From Ectopseudomonas oleovorans (lineage in GTDB: Bacteria > Pseudomonadota > Gammaproteobacteria > Pseudomonadales > Pseudomonadaceae), in contig NZ_QASO01000001.1 in the NCBI RefSeq assembly GCF_003052605.1, forward strand, positions 24,425-88,424: a stretch of DNA of 64,000 nt, read 5' to 3'. Position numbers and translations under genes: made by a program. This document shows positions 51,788 through 60,707 of the stretch, in pieces. The notes under the pieces were generated by a model. The model did no database searches. It was not told the DNA's origin and worked only from the letters and a program-made list of their open reading frames with translations. Every line of letters begins with the position of its first letter. Position 1 is the stretch's first letter.

Positions 51788-53308
51788 ATGACGCTCTTCA
51801 CGACCGACTATCTGGAGTACTACCTCACCCTCGTGTCCTGGATCGTCAACAACGGCATCTGGGCCGTGCTGGTGTCCAGCGGGGTGTTCGCGCTGCCTTT
51901 CGTTGCCATCGTCGTGCAGGAGTGGCTAAAGGCCCGTGCGGAAGGCGCTGACGAGGGCAACAAGGGGGTGCTCTCTGCCGCGCGCATCGAGAACCGGGTC
52001 TTCGTTGCGATCGTGGTGGTGATGTTCGCGGGCATTCCGTTCATCGACGTGGACCTCAGCACCATCCAGTACGACGGTTCGCGCTCGGCCCAGTGCCAGG
52101 TCAGCGTGCCGCAGCCCGCGGAAACCGGCTGGTCGCAGTCTTTCAGCACCATCAACAACCAGTCGGCAAAGGTGCCGGTCTGGTGGGCCTTCATGCACGC
52201 ACTCTCGCGCGCTGTCACGAGCGCCTCGGTAGCGGCGATCCCGTGCGGTACGGACCTGCGACAGATGAGGATGGAGATCGACGCGACCCGCATTGACGAC
52301 CCGGTACTGGCTCAGGAGGTCGCGGACTTCTCCCGGGATTGCTATGGGCCTGCGCGGGCCAAACTGTTCATGCAGCGCCCGGATCTCGATGAGCAGCAGA
52401 TGCACGACGTGACCTGGATCGGCTCGCGCTTTTTCACGGACACGGGTGGCTACTACGACAGCTATCGCTCCAGCACGGCGCGCGAGGGCTGGCCCTACGA
52501 CGACACCCGCGATGCTGGCCTCGCTCAGGTTGCCAATGGCGGCGGCTACCCGACTTGCAGGCAGTGGTGGTCAGACGGCAGCAACGGCCTGCGGGCACGC
52601 CTGCTGGGTCAGGTGGACCCGAGCCTGCTGAATCGCCTGGCGGGCTGGGCCGGGTTCCTCAGCCGGGCCGAGGTGGACGACTCGGTGATCCGCGCCATTG
52701 CTTCCCCGCGGCAGCAGAAGTTGAACCAGGGCAGCATCTATACGGACTACGGCGGCCAGATCGACAAGACCCTGCCGAACATCGTGACGCGCGCCACAGG
52801 CGACGTCGGGATGGCAGTAGGCGCGATTGCCGCGTTTCCCGCCATGGACGTTGTGAGACAGTCTCTGCCCATGGTCCTGGCCTTGCTCAAGATGGCGCTG
52901 GTCATCTGTATTCCGCTCGTGCTGGTCATCGGCACTTATGATCTAAAGACGGTCATCACCGTCAGCGTCGTGCAGTTCGCGCTATTCTTCGTGGACTTCT
53001 GGTTCCAGCTCGCCCGCTGGATCGATAGCACCATCCTCGATGCGCTTTACGGCTGGGGCTTCGGGTGGAACCGGCCGCACACCAACTTCGACCCGCTGGT
53101 GGGATTGAACAATGCCTTTGGCGACATGCTTCTGATGTTCGTCATGGGCACCATGTTCATCGTCCTGCCTACGTTCTGGATTGGCGCACTCACCTGGGTC
53201 GGTGTACGTGCCGGTGCGATCGCCAACACCTTCGCCACTGCCACAAAGGATGCAGGAAGTGCTGGCGGCAAAGGAGCAGGTGCTGTCTCAGGCGGCAAGC
53301 TCAAATGA
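51788..53308 (+). CDS. traG: TraG N-terminal-domain protein
   Basis: A 506-residue inner-membrane protein with several membrane segments and a large periplasmic loop; TTDYLEYYLTLVSWIVNNG is the TraG_N signature. In F-like systems TraG stabilises mating pairs and pilus assembly. Last plus-strand gene of the T4SS cluster. Confidence 0.88.
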   Translation: MTLFTTDYLEYYLTLVSWIVNNGIWAVLVSSGVFALPFVAIVVQEWLKARAEGADEGNKGVLSAARIENRVFVAIVVVMFAGIPFIDVDLSTIQYDGSRSAQCQVSVPQPAETGWSQSFSTINNQSAKVPVWWAFMHALSRAVTSASVAAIPCGTDLRQMRMEIDATRIDDPVLAQEVADFSRDCYGPARAKLFMQRPDLDEQQMHDVTWIGSRFFTDTGGYYDSYRSSTAREGWPYDDTRDAGLAQVANGGGYPTCRQWWSDGSNGLRARLLGQVDPSLLNRLAGWAGFLSRAEVDDSVIRAIASPRQQKLNQGSIYTDYGGQIDKTLPNIVTRATGDVGMAVGAIAAFPAMDVVRQSLPMVLALLKMALVICIPLVLVIGTYDLKTVITVSVVQFALFFVDFWFQLARWIDSTILDALYGWGFGWNRPHTNFDPLVGLNNAFGDMLLMFVMGTMFIVLPTFWIGALTWVGVRAGAIANTFATATKDAGSAGGKGAGAVSGGKLK

Positions 53309-53325
53309 TCGAATGACCTTCGGCG

Positions 53326-53697
53326 TCAGTCGTCCTGGTACATCTCGTGGGATGTATCGTTGTACAGGTTGGGATCGTAGCCAGGCGTGGCCCGCAGTTC
53401 CTCAATGGTTGGGTACTGCAGTTCAAACCCTTCTTCATCGGAATGGTGCTGATTCATAGCCCATCCTGCCACCACCACTCCCAGCAGCACGAGTGCGAAC
53501 CAGAAAGCAACGTAGAGCAACACGCCGAGCAGAGCCAGCTTGCAGACCCACACAAATGCAGTAGCACCAGTTCGCGGCGCGCCCTTGGATACCAACCAGT
53601 TCGACGCCCGCAGTTCGCCACGCGCATAGGCACGCCATCCGCGGCCAAAGGCGCGGCCGAGGCGTTCTGCAGTGCTGGTGCGGGTCGTGGTGTTCAT
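53326..53697 (-). CDS. DUF3742 membrane protein
   Basis: A 123-residue protein with a hydrophobic segment (LALLGVLLYVAFWFALVLLGVVVAGW) and an acidic C-terminus. ATG 53697 with AGGAG. Convergent with traG. DUF3742 proteins are typical of ICEclc-like elements; function unknown. Confidence 0.8.
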   Translation of the reverse strand: MNTTTRTSTAERLGRAFGRGWRAYARGELRASNWLVSKGAPRTGATAFVWVCKLALLGVLLYVAFWFALVLLGVVVAGWAMNQHHSDEEGFELQYPTIEELRATPGYDPNLYNDTSHEMYQDD

Positions 53698-53781
53698 GGT
53701 CGTCTCCTGCTGTTGAGGAATGCCTATTCCAGTTTGCTCCAATTCATTCGGTTTGAGGCTTCAATGCGCTTTCTTGCTGCT

Positions 53782-54414
53782 TCAGGACGCTTCATCCTCC
53801 GGCTCCACCGGGCCGGGATCGGGTGCCACGCCGATGCGGTAGGTGGCAACGAACCGCGGCCAGTCCACATGGTCAACCAGGTCGATGTCCTCGACAACGC
53901 TGATCTTGGCTCCCGCACGCTCGAACAGGGCGATGCTCTTGGCGGGATAGTTGTTGCGCGACGGGTAGAGCACCCCGTCGAACAGGGGCTGGCCGTCGTT
54001 TCCAAGCATCGCATGCACCTGGGCGGACACCTGCTGCGTGTGCGTGTAGTCGCGGCTGGCCAACTGCTCCAGATTCAGGCCGAAGTAGCCCGCCATGACG
54101 CCCGGCGCCGTGAGGTCGGCCAGGAGCACGTCGTCCAGTACGCCTACTGCGCGCACCATCCGGGCGTGGACCTCCTTCAGGGCGATGGAGCGCCTCGTGT
54201 CTTCAAGCCATTGATGCTTGTGGAACACCGACTCCATCAGCGCCGTGGGCAAGTCGCGCCCCAAGTAGAGCACGCCGTAGGCCCCTGCCGGGTCATCGTA
54301 GCGATTCGTGCTGCTGCGGCCATAGTACAGCGGGCTGCCCCGATAGACGACGCGGCTCACATGCTGGAGCAGTTCACCGGCATCGATCAGGAACGAAGGC
54401 AGCTCGTGGCTCAT
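53782..54414 (-). CDS. RES-domain toxin
   Basis: A 210-residue RES-family protein: VVYRGSPLYYGRSSTNRYDD and GVLYLGRDLPTALMES are the RES motifs (Arg, Tyr, Ser positions). RES toxins degrade NAD+. It follows its antitoxin by 12 nt. Addiction role would stabilise the ICE. Confidence 0.88.
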   Translation of the reverse strand: MSHELPSFLIDAGELLQHVSRVVYRGSPLYYGRSSTNRYDDPAGAYGVLYLGRDLPTALMESVFHKHQWLEDTRRSIALKEVHARMVRAVGVLDDVLLADLTAPGVMAGYFGLNLEQLASRDYTHTQQVSAQVHAMLGNDGQPLFDGVLYPSRNNYPAKSIALFERAGAKISVVEDIDLVDHVDWPRFVATYRIGVAPDPGPVEPEDEAS

Positions 54415-54426
54415 GGCGATCTCGCT

Positions 54427-55053
54427 TCAATGCACCTGGACGCCCAGCACGTTGAACACGGCCTCGGCCACGTCATCGATCGTGCCATGCGTCACCGCAT
54501 CCACCGGCGAGCGACCACCCAAGCCTTCGAGCGGTTCGGACAGCGCGCGGTAGATCGTCCAGTGGTCGATGCCCTCGACCTCCTGGAGCACGGTTTGGGT
54601 CAACTGCTGCTTCACCGGGTCGAGCTGCCAGTCGGGCAGCTTCTGGCCGCGCGGCCCCACGTTCAGCGCCAGCAGCCGACGGGCGAGGATGTCCTTGTAG
54701 ATTTGCTGGCGCGACTTGTCCGCCAGCTTGGCGAATTCGGCAGGCGGCAGGTTGTCCGGCTGGTTGAAGGCTTCCAGCAGCGCGGCGCGGCCTCTCTGGA
54801 CGTCGGTTTCAGCCGGTGCCCAGCGCGTGTCGGCGCGCAGCGCGGCCGCCTTGCGCTGCAAGGCCTGCGCCACCGTTTCACCTTCCAGGTTGGCGGGCAG
54901 CTTCACCGCCTCCACGCGCTCGTGGATGAACGCCTGCAACTCGGCCGCGAACGCCGGAGCATCCCGGATTTCGACGGTATCCGCGAAGCGGCGCACATCC
55001 TCCACCGTGACGCGCGGTAGACGGTCGGCAATGAATTCGATGGCAGTGGGCAT
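54427..55053 (-). CDS. Xre/MbcA-like antitoxin (DUF2384-type C-terminus)
   Basis: A 208-residue antitoxin. The middle has a helix-turn-helix (LPPAEFAKLADKSRQQIYKD); the C-terminal LGGRSPVDAVTHGTIDDVAE is the toxin-binding MbcA/ParS-like part. Start at ATG 55053 (GGGAG 6 nt upstream) is preferred over ATG 55059. The operator with TTTGTCGCC repeats lies upstream. Confidence 0.82.
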   Translation of the reverse strand: MPTAIEFIADRLPRVTVEDVRRFADTVEIRDAPAFAAELQAFIHERVEAVKLPANLEGETVAQALQRKAAALRADTRWAPAETDVQRGRAALLEAFNQPDNLPPAEFAKLADKSRQQIYKDILARRLLALNVGPRGQKLPDWQLDPVKQQLTQTVLQEVEGIDHWTIYRALSEPLEGLGGRSPVDAVTHGTIDDVAEAVFNVLGVQVH

Positions 55054-55062
55054 GATCATCTC

Positions 55063-55144
55063 CCAGGTAGGTTTGAGACAGGATTCACTCTAGTCGTCTT
55101 TGTCGCCCTTGTCAACTTTGTCGCCTAAGTGAAAACCTACCTGG
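55063..55144 (-). promoter_or_regulatory. Toxin-antitoxin operator region with 12-bp inverted repeat
   Basis: TTTGTCGCC repeats at 55099-55107 and 55117-55125, with a related CTTGTCAAC between, at 9-bp spacing. A perfect 12-bp inverted repeat, CCAGGTAGGTTT (55063-55074) and AAACCTACCTGG (55133-55144), flanks them. Probably the autorepression site of the antitoxin. Confidence 0.55.
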
Positions 55145-55368
55145 CGGGGTAGCGTCTTGGGAGCATAGGCCGGGGCCAGCGCCGGGTAGCCGTCCAATCC
55201 ATTAATGCGGGTTCCCCATTGACGCTGGAGCCGCAGCCCAGGCCCCGCTATACCGAAACGGTTAAAGGCCAAAGGGTCGAAACGGCAAGGGAATGGGGTG
55301 CAAGGGGAAAGGCCCTACCTCGAAAAGGCCAAAAGGCCTCCCGCCCGGCCCGCCATCAGGACACCGAC
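55145..55368 (+). other. oriT candidate region upstream of the relaxase
   Basis: A non-coding gap with direct repeats CGAAACGG at 55254-55261 and 55278-55285 and about five AAAGGCC copies between 55264 and 55340. In ICEclc an oriT lies just upstream of the relaxase gene. No nick site can be identified by eye. Confidence 0.45.
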
Positions 55369-57219
55369 ATGCTCTCCCTGTTCCAGCGAAAACGGCCCCC
55401 GGTCGCTGCCGCGCCGTCGCCAGCACCCGCCACCGACCTCCCGAAAGGGTTGATGCGGCCGGAGTCGGCCGCATCGCTGCTGGCCACCCCGCGCCGGCAG
55501 AAGCTGATGGAACACATCTGGCAGCGCACCTCGCTCTCGCGCAGGCAGTTCGCCACCCTCTACCGCGCGCCACTGGAGCGCTACGCCGAGCTGGTCCAGG
55601 TCTTCCCGGCCTCCGAAGCGCACCACCACGCATACCCGGGCGGCATGCTCGACCATGGCCTGGAAATCGTCGCCTACAGCCTGAAGCTGCGACAGTCCCA
55701 TCTGCTGCCCATCGGCGCCAGCCCCGAAGACCAGGCGGCGCAGGCCGAAGCCTGGACCGCGGCCGTCGCCTATGCCGCGCTGCTCCATGACATCGGCAAG
55801 GTGGCGGTCGATCTGCACGTCGAGCTGGCCGACGGCAGCACCTGGCACCCGTGGCACGGCCCCCTGCGTCAGCCGTACCGCTTCCGCTACAACCCCGACC
55901 GCGAGTACCGGCTCCACAGCGCCGCAACAGGCTTGCTCTACCGGCAACTGCTCGACCGCGATCTGCTGGACTGGCTCAGCGGCTATCCGTATCTCTGGGC
56001 GCCGCTGCTCTACGTCCTGGCCGGGCAGTACGAGCACGCCGGGGTGCTGGGCGAGCTGGTCGTGCAGGCCGATCGCGCCTCCGTCGCCCAGGAGCTGGGC
56101 GGCGATCCCGCGCGCGCCATGGCCGCGCCCAAGCACGCGCTGCAGCGCAAGCTGCTCGACGGGCTGCGCTACCTGCTCAAGGAAGAGTTGCGCCTGAACC
56201 AGGCGGAAGCCTCGGATGGCTGGCTCACGGATGATGCGCTGTGGCTGGTGAGCAAGACGGTCTCGGACAAGCTCCGCGCGCACCTGCTGTCCCAGGGCGT
56301 CGATGGCATCCCTGCGAACAACACCGCGGTGTTCAACGTTCTCCAGGACCACGGCATGTTGCAGCCGACGCCCGATGGCAAGGCGATCTGGCGCGCGACC
56401 GTGACCAGCTCCATCGGCTGGTCCCACTCGTTCACCCTGTTACGGCTGGCACCTGCGCTGATTTGGGAGCCTAGCGAGCGGCCGGCACCGTTCGCCGGGA
56501 CGGTGGCGATCGACACGACGCCGGCCGACAAAGATGCCGATGCTTCGGTGCAATCGCCGGCAATCGCGGCAATGCCTCCTGCCGAAGATCAGCAGTCCGC
56601 TCCGTGGACGGACGCCAGCGACGGCGCTGCCACGCTTCAACCGACCGCTGCCCAGGCCGTGCCCGATGTCATGGAAGACATGCTCGCGATGGTGGGAATG
56701 GGTGATTCGCCTGCCGTACGGCACGATGCAGAAGCCGCCTCGGGCAAAGCGCCTGCCGCAGGCCTCGAAACTCTTGCACCGCCCCTAGCTAACGCTTTGC
56801 CTCCGTCACCGGCGCCCGCGCTCACAGCCGCGCAGCCATCGGGCGAACACTTCATGGCATGGCTGCAACAGGGCGTCGCCTCGCGGCGGCTCATCATCAA
56901 CGACGCCAAGGCGCTCGTGCACACTGTGGGCGACACCGCGTACCTGGTCAGCCCCGGCGTCTTCCAGCGCTACGCGCAGGAGCACCCGCAAGTTGGCACG
57001 CTGGCGAAGCAGGAAAGCCAGCAGGATTGGCAGTGGGTTCAGAAGCGCTTCGAGAAGCTGGGCTTGCACCGAAAGCACTCCAATGGGCTGAACATTTGGA
57101 CCTGCGAAGTCACCGGCCCGAGGAAAACGCGGCGCTTGCATGGCTATTTGCTCGAAGAGCCGTCTCGGCTGCTACATGACGTCCCTCCTAACAATCCCTA
57201 CTTGTCTCTCCACCATTGA
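55369..57219 (+). CDS. traI: MobH-family relaxase (TraI)
   Basis: A 616-residue TraI_2/MobH relaxase. HHHAYPGGMLDHGLEIVAYS and ALLHDIGKVAVDLHVEL carry the HHH and HD signatures. A Pro/Ala-rich linker leads to a C-terminal winged-helix domain (SGEHFMAWLQQGVASRRLII). ATG 55369 fits the family start; the longer frame covers the oriT candidate. Nicks oriT and is passed to TraD. Confidence 0.92.
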   Translation: MLSLFQRKRPPVAAAPSPAPATDLPKGLMRPESAASLLATPRRQKLMEHIWQRTSLSRRQFATLYRAPLERYAELVQVFPASEAHHHAYPGGMLDHGLEIVAYSLKLRQSHLLPIGASPEDQAAQAEAWTAAVAYAALLHDIGKVAVDLHVELADGSTWHPWHGPLRQPYRFRYNPDREYRLHSAATGLLYRQLLDRDLLDWLSGYPYLWAPLLYVLAGQYEHAGVLGELVVQADRASVAQELGGDPARAMAAPKHALQRKLLDGLRYLLKEELRLNQAEASDGWLTDDALWLVSKTVSDKLRAHLLSQGVDGIPANNTAVFNVLQDHGMLQPTPDGKAIWRATVTSSIGWSHSFTLLRLAPALIWEPSERPAPFAGTVAIDTTPADKDADASVQSPAIAAMPPAEDQQSAPWTDASDGAATLQPTAAQAVPDVMEDMLAMVGMGDSPAVRHDAEAASGKAPAAGLETLAPPLANALPPSPAPALTAAQPSGEHFMAWLQQGVASRRLIINDAKALVHTVGDTAYLVSPGVFQRYAQEHPQVGTLAKQESQQDWQWVQKRFEKLGLHRKHSNGLNIWTCEVTGPRKTRRLHGYLLEEPSRLLHDVPPNNPYLSLHH

Positions 57220-57276
57220 AAGTGGTCTGCCAGCGCTGTTCCTGAAGGTATCTCGCCCAGGAGTGAAGCGCACGCC

Positions 57277-58479
57277 TCAAAGCCACCTGAAGAAATCACA
57301 GACTGCCTGCCGTTGTGCCAACGTGTCGCGCTCACCCAGCGCCATTACCTCCTGGGTGAAAGGAGCCTCGAACAACAGGTAGCTCGCCAGAGCGGAACCG
57401 CTCAGGTCACTGCTCGCGCTGGACGAACCCACGCCGCGCAACAGCGCGCGCACCGTTCGCGGCAGGTGCTTCTGGTGCCGAGCCGCGATGTCGTCAATGC
57501 GCTCGCTTGGCGCGATCACCAGCGCCTTCACCGACCGCAGTGAGGTGGCCAGGCGCTGCCCCAGCGTCATCATTTCCAGGGTACGGTTGACACGCTCCAT
57601 ACGCTCGATGTCCACCGCGAGCGAATCGAGAAAGACGTTCGACAGCACGTGCCCACCAACTTGAGCCAGTGTCGGGTAACCGCCATCACGCACGATTCGC
57701 CCACGCGGTTCATGCAGCCGACCGACACCAACGATGAGCATACGCTGCGCACCGAGATGGATCGCCGGCGAGATCGGTGAGGTTTGCCGCATCGAGCCGT
57801 CGCCGTACCAGCCGGCGTGCTCCGCATGCTCGATACGCTGTGCTGGAAATACGAAGGGGATCGCCGCCGAAGCGAGCAGGTGCTCCAGCCCCAGTCGCAT
57901 GGGTACGGCCAGCCGCTGCGAGCGTTCGTAGCCCGTCATGTCGCCGGTGGCCTCAAAGAAGGTGAGGTGTTCGCCGCTGGTGTAGCTGGACGCGCCTAGC
58001 GCCAGCGCGTGCAGATGACGCTCGGCCAGCATGCGCGGTAGCAGTTCCAGCGGCGCCCAATGTCGCAGCAGTTCGGCCAAAGGTTCATTGTCCAGCAGCG
58101 AACGTGGCCCTTCTTTGCGCCAGCGCGCCAACATCCAGCCTACCGAAATCGCGCTCAGCCACTGTGCACCGCTGCGGGCGATACCAAGCGCATCGGTGCG
58201 ATACACCTGATCAGCGCGAAAGTTTCGCCAAACTGCGGCGATTGTCTCCACGCCCGCATCAAAGGAGTCTGCTCGGCAGGCTAAAGCGGCGGCATTGATT
58301 GCGCCTGCCGAAGTGCCACATAGGATGCCAAATGGGTTGGGCGCGCCGTCGCCCAGACGTTCGCGACGCAACTTCACCAGGCCCTGCAACACGCCAACCT
58401 GGTAGGCGGCGCGCGCACCGCCTCCGGACAGAACCAGCGCCGTCTTTTCAACGCTAGTGACTGGCTTAATGTGTGCCAT
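57277..58479 (-). CDS. Patatin-like phospholipase
   Basis: A 400-residue patatin: LVLSGGGARAAYQVGVL has the oxyanion-hole glycines (19-21), GTSAG carries the nucleophile Ser57, and YGDGSMR provides the Asp. Hydrolyses acyl esters of phospholipids. Start at ATG 58479; a GTG at 58506 overlapping the upstream stop (GTGA) is an alternative. First member (distal in reading order) of the cargo lipid cluster. Confidence 0.88.
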   Translation of the reverse strand: MAHIKPVTSVEKTALVLSGGGARAAYQVGVLQGLVKLRRERLGDGAPNPFGILCGTSAGAINAAALACRADSFDAGVETIAAVWRNFRADQVYRTDALGIARSGAQWLSAISVGWMLARWRKEGPRSLLDNEPLAELLRHWAPLELLPRMLAERHLHALALGASSYTSGEHLTFFEATGDMTGYERSQRLAVPMRLGLEHLLASAAIPFVFPAQRIEHAEHAGWYGDGSMRQTSPISPAIHLGAQRMLIVGVGRLHEPRGRIVRDGGYPTLAQVGGHVLSNVFLDSLAVDIERMERVNRTLEMMTLGQRLATSLRSVKALVIAPSERIDDIAARHQKHLPRTVRALLRGVGSSSASSDLSGSALASYLLFEAPFTQEVMALGERDTLAQRQAVCDFFRWL

Positions 58480-58502
58480 CGCAGGCCCCCATGGACACTG
58501 AC

Positions 58503-59564
58503 TCACTCATAGACGAGCATGATGCTGGCGTAGTTGACCGACGGCGGGTTCGGCATGTCAGGCGCGGAAAACTCGGCACCGCGCCATGCCATCAGATATG
58601 TGATCGTCCATCGGCCCATGCCGTAACTGAAGCCTGTGCGCAACTCGCCAACCAGGTGCTTGGAACGGACGTGGGAAGCGCCTCGGCGTGGCCGCCCGTC
58701 GATCACTTCGTTCCAGGCCAATGCCCTGATATCGACGCCTATAAAGCCGAAGTAGCGCGCCGCATTGGAGGCACGCTGACAGCCTCCCACCTCGGACACG
58801 CGAAGAATGTGGCTGACAACGCCTGGCGTCGCAATCTCACAGCCGAAGCTGCCATACCGCAAGGTAGCCCCAGCATGCGCATAGCCTTGAAGCGTGCCCA
58901 GCATGCCGCCGGCGTGCGCGACAAAATCGGCATGGTCATCGCCCCAGCGTCTGCGCTCTAGAACACGAATCGCGGCCGCAACGCGGTTGTGAATCTGGTT
59001 GTCCCAGCCCTTGGGACTGTCAGACCCCGTAACACGATGAACCCGCTCCTGCGCCTGACGCGCCAGCGAAGCATCGCCGACGAAACCGACGCCCATTTCG
59101 ATACGCCTTGCCGCCAGTGCATCCCCACGCCGACCAATAGCCTCCCAACTGCGCCCTACGTACAAGACCCCTGCCCAAGGCCGATCATCGGGTTGCGGCT
59201 CCGCAACCTGAATGGATGCTGGCGTGTAGATTTCCTGAGCGATAAACCAGGAATGCAGCCCGTGTCCGCCAGCATCGACGGTCACACACGGATCGCCGAT
59301 TCCCGAACCTGCGATCCTGTCAACCAATTCGTCGATCGGCGTCGAATGCCGTAACAACTTGCCAAAAGTCTCAATTCGAATCCCGCTGGTATAGCCCCCG
59401 TCGATGTTGCGAGAGGTCATCAGGTCGTTGTCGAACCTCACAAGATGGGCCTGCGTACCAACCGCACACATGCTGAACGCCTCAGCGGGCAGGGAACAAA
59501 GAACCGCCGCCGCAATAACGACGATGGCCCAAGCAGTTCGGCGTCGGAGCGAATTCAAGGGCAT
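58503..59564 (-). CDS. LpxR-like lipid A 3'-O-deacylase (DUF2219)
   Basis: A 353-residue outer-membrane protein with signal peptide (to about residue 29). RFDNDLMTSRNIDGGYTSGI and PDDRPWAGVLYVGRSW are the LpxR/DUF2219 signatures, including the Asn-Asp pair near residues 46-47. In Salmonella and Vibrio LpxR removes the 3'-acyl chains of lipid A. Overlaps the patatin GTG alternative start. Confidence 0.85.
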   Translation of the reverse strand: MPLNSLRRRTAWAIVVIAAAVLCSLPAEAFSMCAVGTQAHLVRFDNDLMTSRNIDGGYTSGIRIETFGKLLRHSTPIDELVDRIAGSGIGDPCVTVDAGGHGLHSWFIAQEIYTPASIQVAEPQPDDRPWAGVLYVGRSWEAIGRRGDALAARRIEMGVGFVGDASLARQAQERVHRVTGSDSPKGWDNQIHNRVAAAIRVLERRRWGDDHADFVAHAGGMLGTLQGYAHAGATLRYGSFGCEIATPGVVSHILRVSEVGGCQRASNAARYFGFIGVDIRALAWNEVIDGRPRRGASHVRSKHLVGELRTGFSYGMGRWTITYLMAWRGAEFSAPDMPNPPSVNYASIMLVYE

Positions 59565-59592
59565 CGGCCTGAACTAATGGTGACCATCGCGT

Positions 59593-60237
59593 TCACCATG
59601 GGAGAGAGAGACGCAAGAACATGAAGTTCTCACCCGGGTTTGGCTTCTTGATGCCGGCATTCGAGAAATGCTGTACACGCAAGGAAACCTCATAGGCCTT
59701 TTCAGGCCCAAAGCGGTAGCCCACTGCCAGCACTTCCGTGAACTGGAAGGCCGTGCTGAATCGACGCTCCCCTGAGTTGTAGAGGCCGTCCGTTACGCTT
59801 CCTCCTAGGCCTGCCTCAAAGAACCAAGGAGATTGCGGCCCTGCGGGCTGGTAACGCCAAGCGATCAGGGCCCCAAGCTGGGAATAGCCGCCTGTTGTGT
59901 TATCAGCATGGTGCGACCTCCAATGGCTGCCCCATAGATCCCAATGCAAGGTCAGCGGACCCGCATCGCGCCCGATGCCTTTCAAGAGGTTGGAAGGCAC
60001 CATCACGCCCACGTTCATTGCATGCGTGGCATCGCCCTGCAGAGAAGTTGCGCCAGCCTGTACGTACATCTTCGCGTCGGCAAAACGACCTTGAGCTGCC
60101 GACACGGATGGCAGAGCACCCAGAGCCAAGCCCAACAGAATGCACATACCGCGCCCTGCGGCCATAACGCCAGGCGCGTCCTGGGCGCACGCCATTGATG
60201 TGGCCCGACTTCTCACCACGTCTGGACACGATGTCAT
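59593..60237 (-). CDS. PagL-like lipid A deacylase
   Basis: A protein of about 214 residues. The C-terminus has VQHFSNAGIKKPNPGENFMF, with His and Ser two apart and Glu 11 on, matching the PagL catalytic arrangement. A signal peptide lies before AQGRF. Start uncertain: ATG 60237 overlaps the phasin stop (ATGA), but ATG 60195 or 60165 would place the signal peptide nearer the N-terminus. PagL removes the 3-O-acyl chain of lipid A. Confidence 0.82.
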   Translation of the reverse strand: MTSCPDVVRSRATSMACAQDAPGVMAAGRGMCILLGLALGALPSVSAAQGRFADAKMYVQAGATSLQGDATHAMNVGVMVPSNLLKGIGRDAGPLTLHWDLWGSHWRSHHADNTTGGYSQLGALIAWRYQPAGPQSPWFFEAGLGGSVTDGLYNSGERRFSTAFQFTEVLAVGYRFGPEKAYEVSLRVQHFSNAGIKKPNPGENFMFLRLSLPW

Positions 60238-60707
60238 CTGGACGAGCGGCCCTTCTTCTCCGTAGCTACATGGGCACCTGGCCACATCTGCGAGAACTGA
60301 TTTAGATAGGCCGTCCATTGAGGGGGTGAGCCCGACGACTTGATGGCGTCGGCCACGATCCGCGACACTTGCTGATTCCAGTCAATGAAGGCTTCCGCCA
60401 GTTCGCCCGTGACCTTGGCCGGATTACCCGAATCGGACTGCAGCACCTTCTGAATTGCGGCTTGCCGCTTCTCCCAGCGGCGGCGGGTGAGTTCGAGCTG
60501 AACCGCGATCAATGCCGGAACGTCGGTAACTGCCATCAGCGCCTGAATTTCCTCGCCTGACTCGGCGAGTGCGGCTAATGTCAATTGCTGGCTATGGCCC
60601 ACACCCTGCGACACAGCCTGCTGAGACAACTCGACGAGACGTTGAAGGTATTGCGCATTGGCCTGAAAAAGTTGCACTACGACATTTCCGTTAGTTTCAT
60701 GGCTCAT
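60234..60707 (-). CDS. Phasin family protein
   Basis: A 157-residue amphipathic helical protein matching phasins (FQANAQYLQRLVELSQQAVS, WEKRQAAIQKVL). Phasins coat polyhydroxyalkanoate granules. ATG 60707 with AGGAGAG overlaps the upstream stop (ATGA). Its presence among lipid-acting enzymes is notable. Confidence 0.83.
   Translation of the reverse strand: MSHETNGNVVVQLFQANAQYLQRLVELSQQAVSQGVGHSQQLTLAALAESGEEIQALMAVTDVPALIAVQLELTRRRWEKRQAAIQKVLQSDSGNPAKVTGELAEAFIDWNQQVSRIVADAIKSSGSPPQWTAYLNQFSQMWPGAHVATEKKGRSSR

Noticed and set aside
53347-55020. Plus-strand frame of over 500 codons
   Set aside because: Antisense to DUF3742, RES and Xre genes, each with family motifs and ribosome binding sites.
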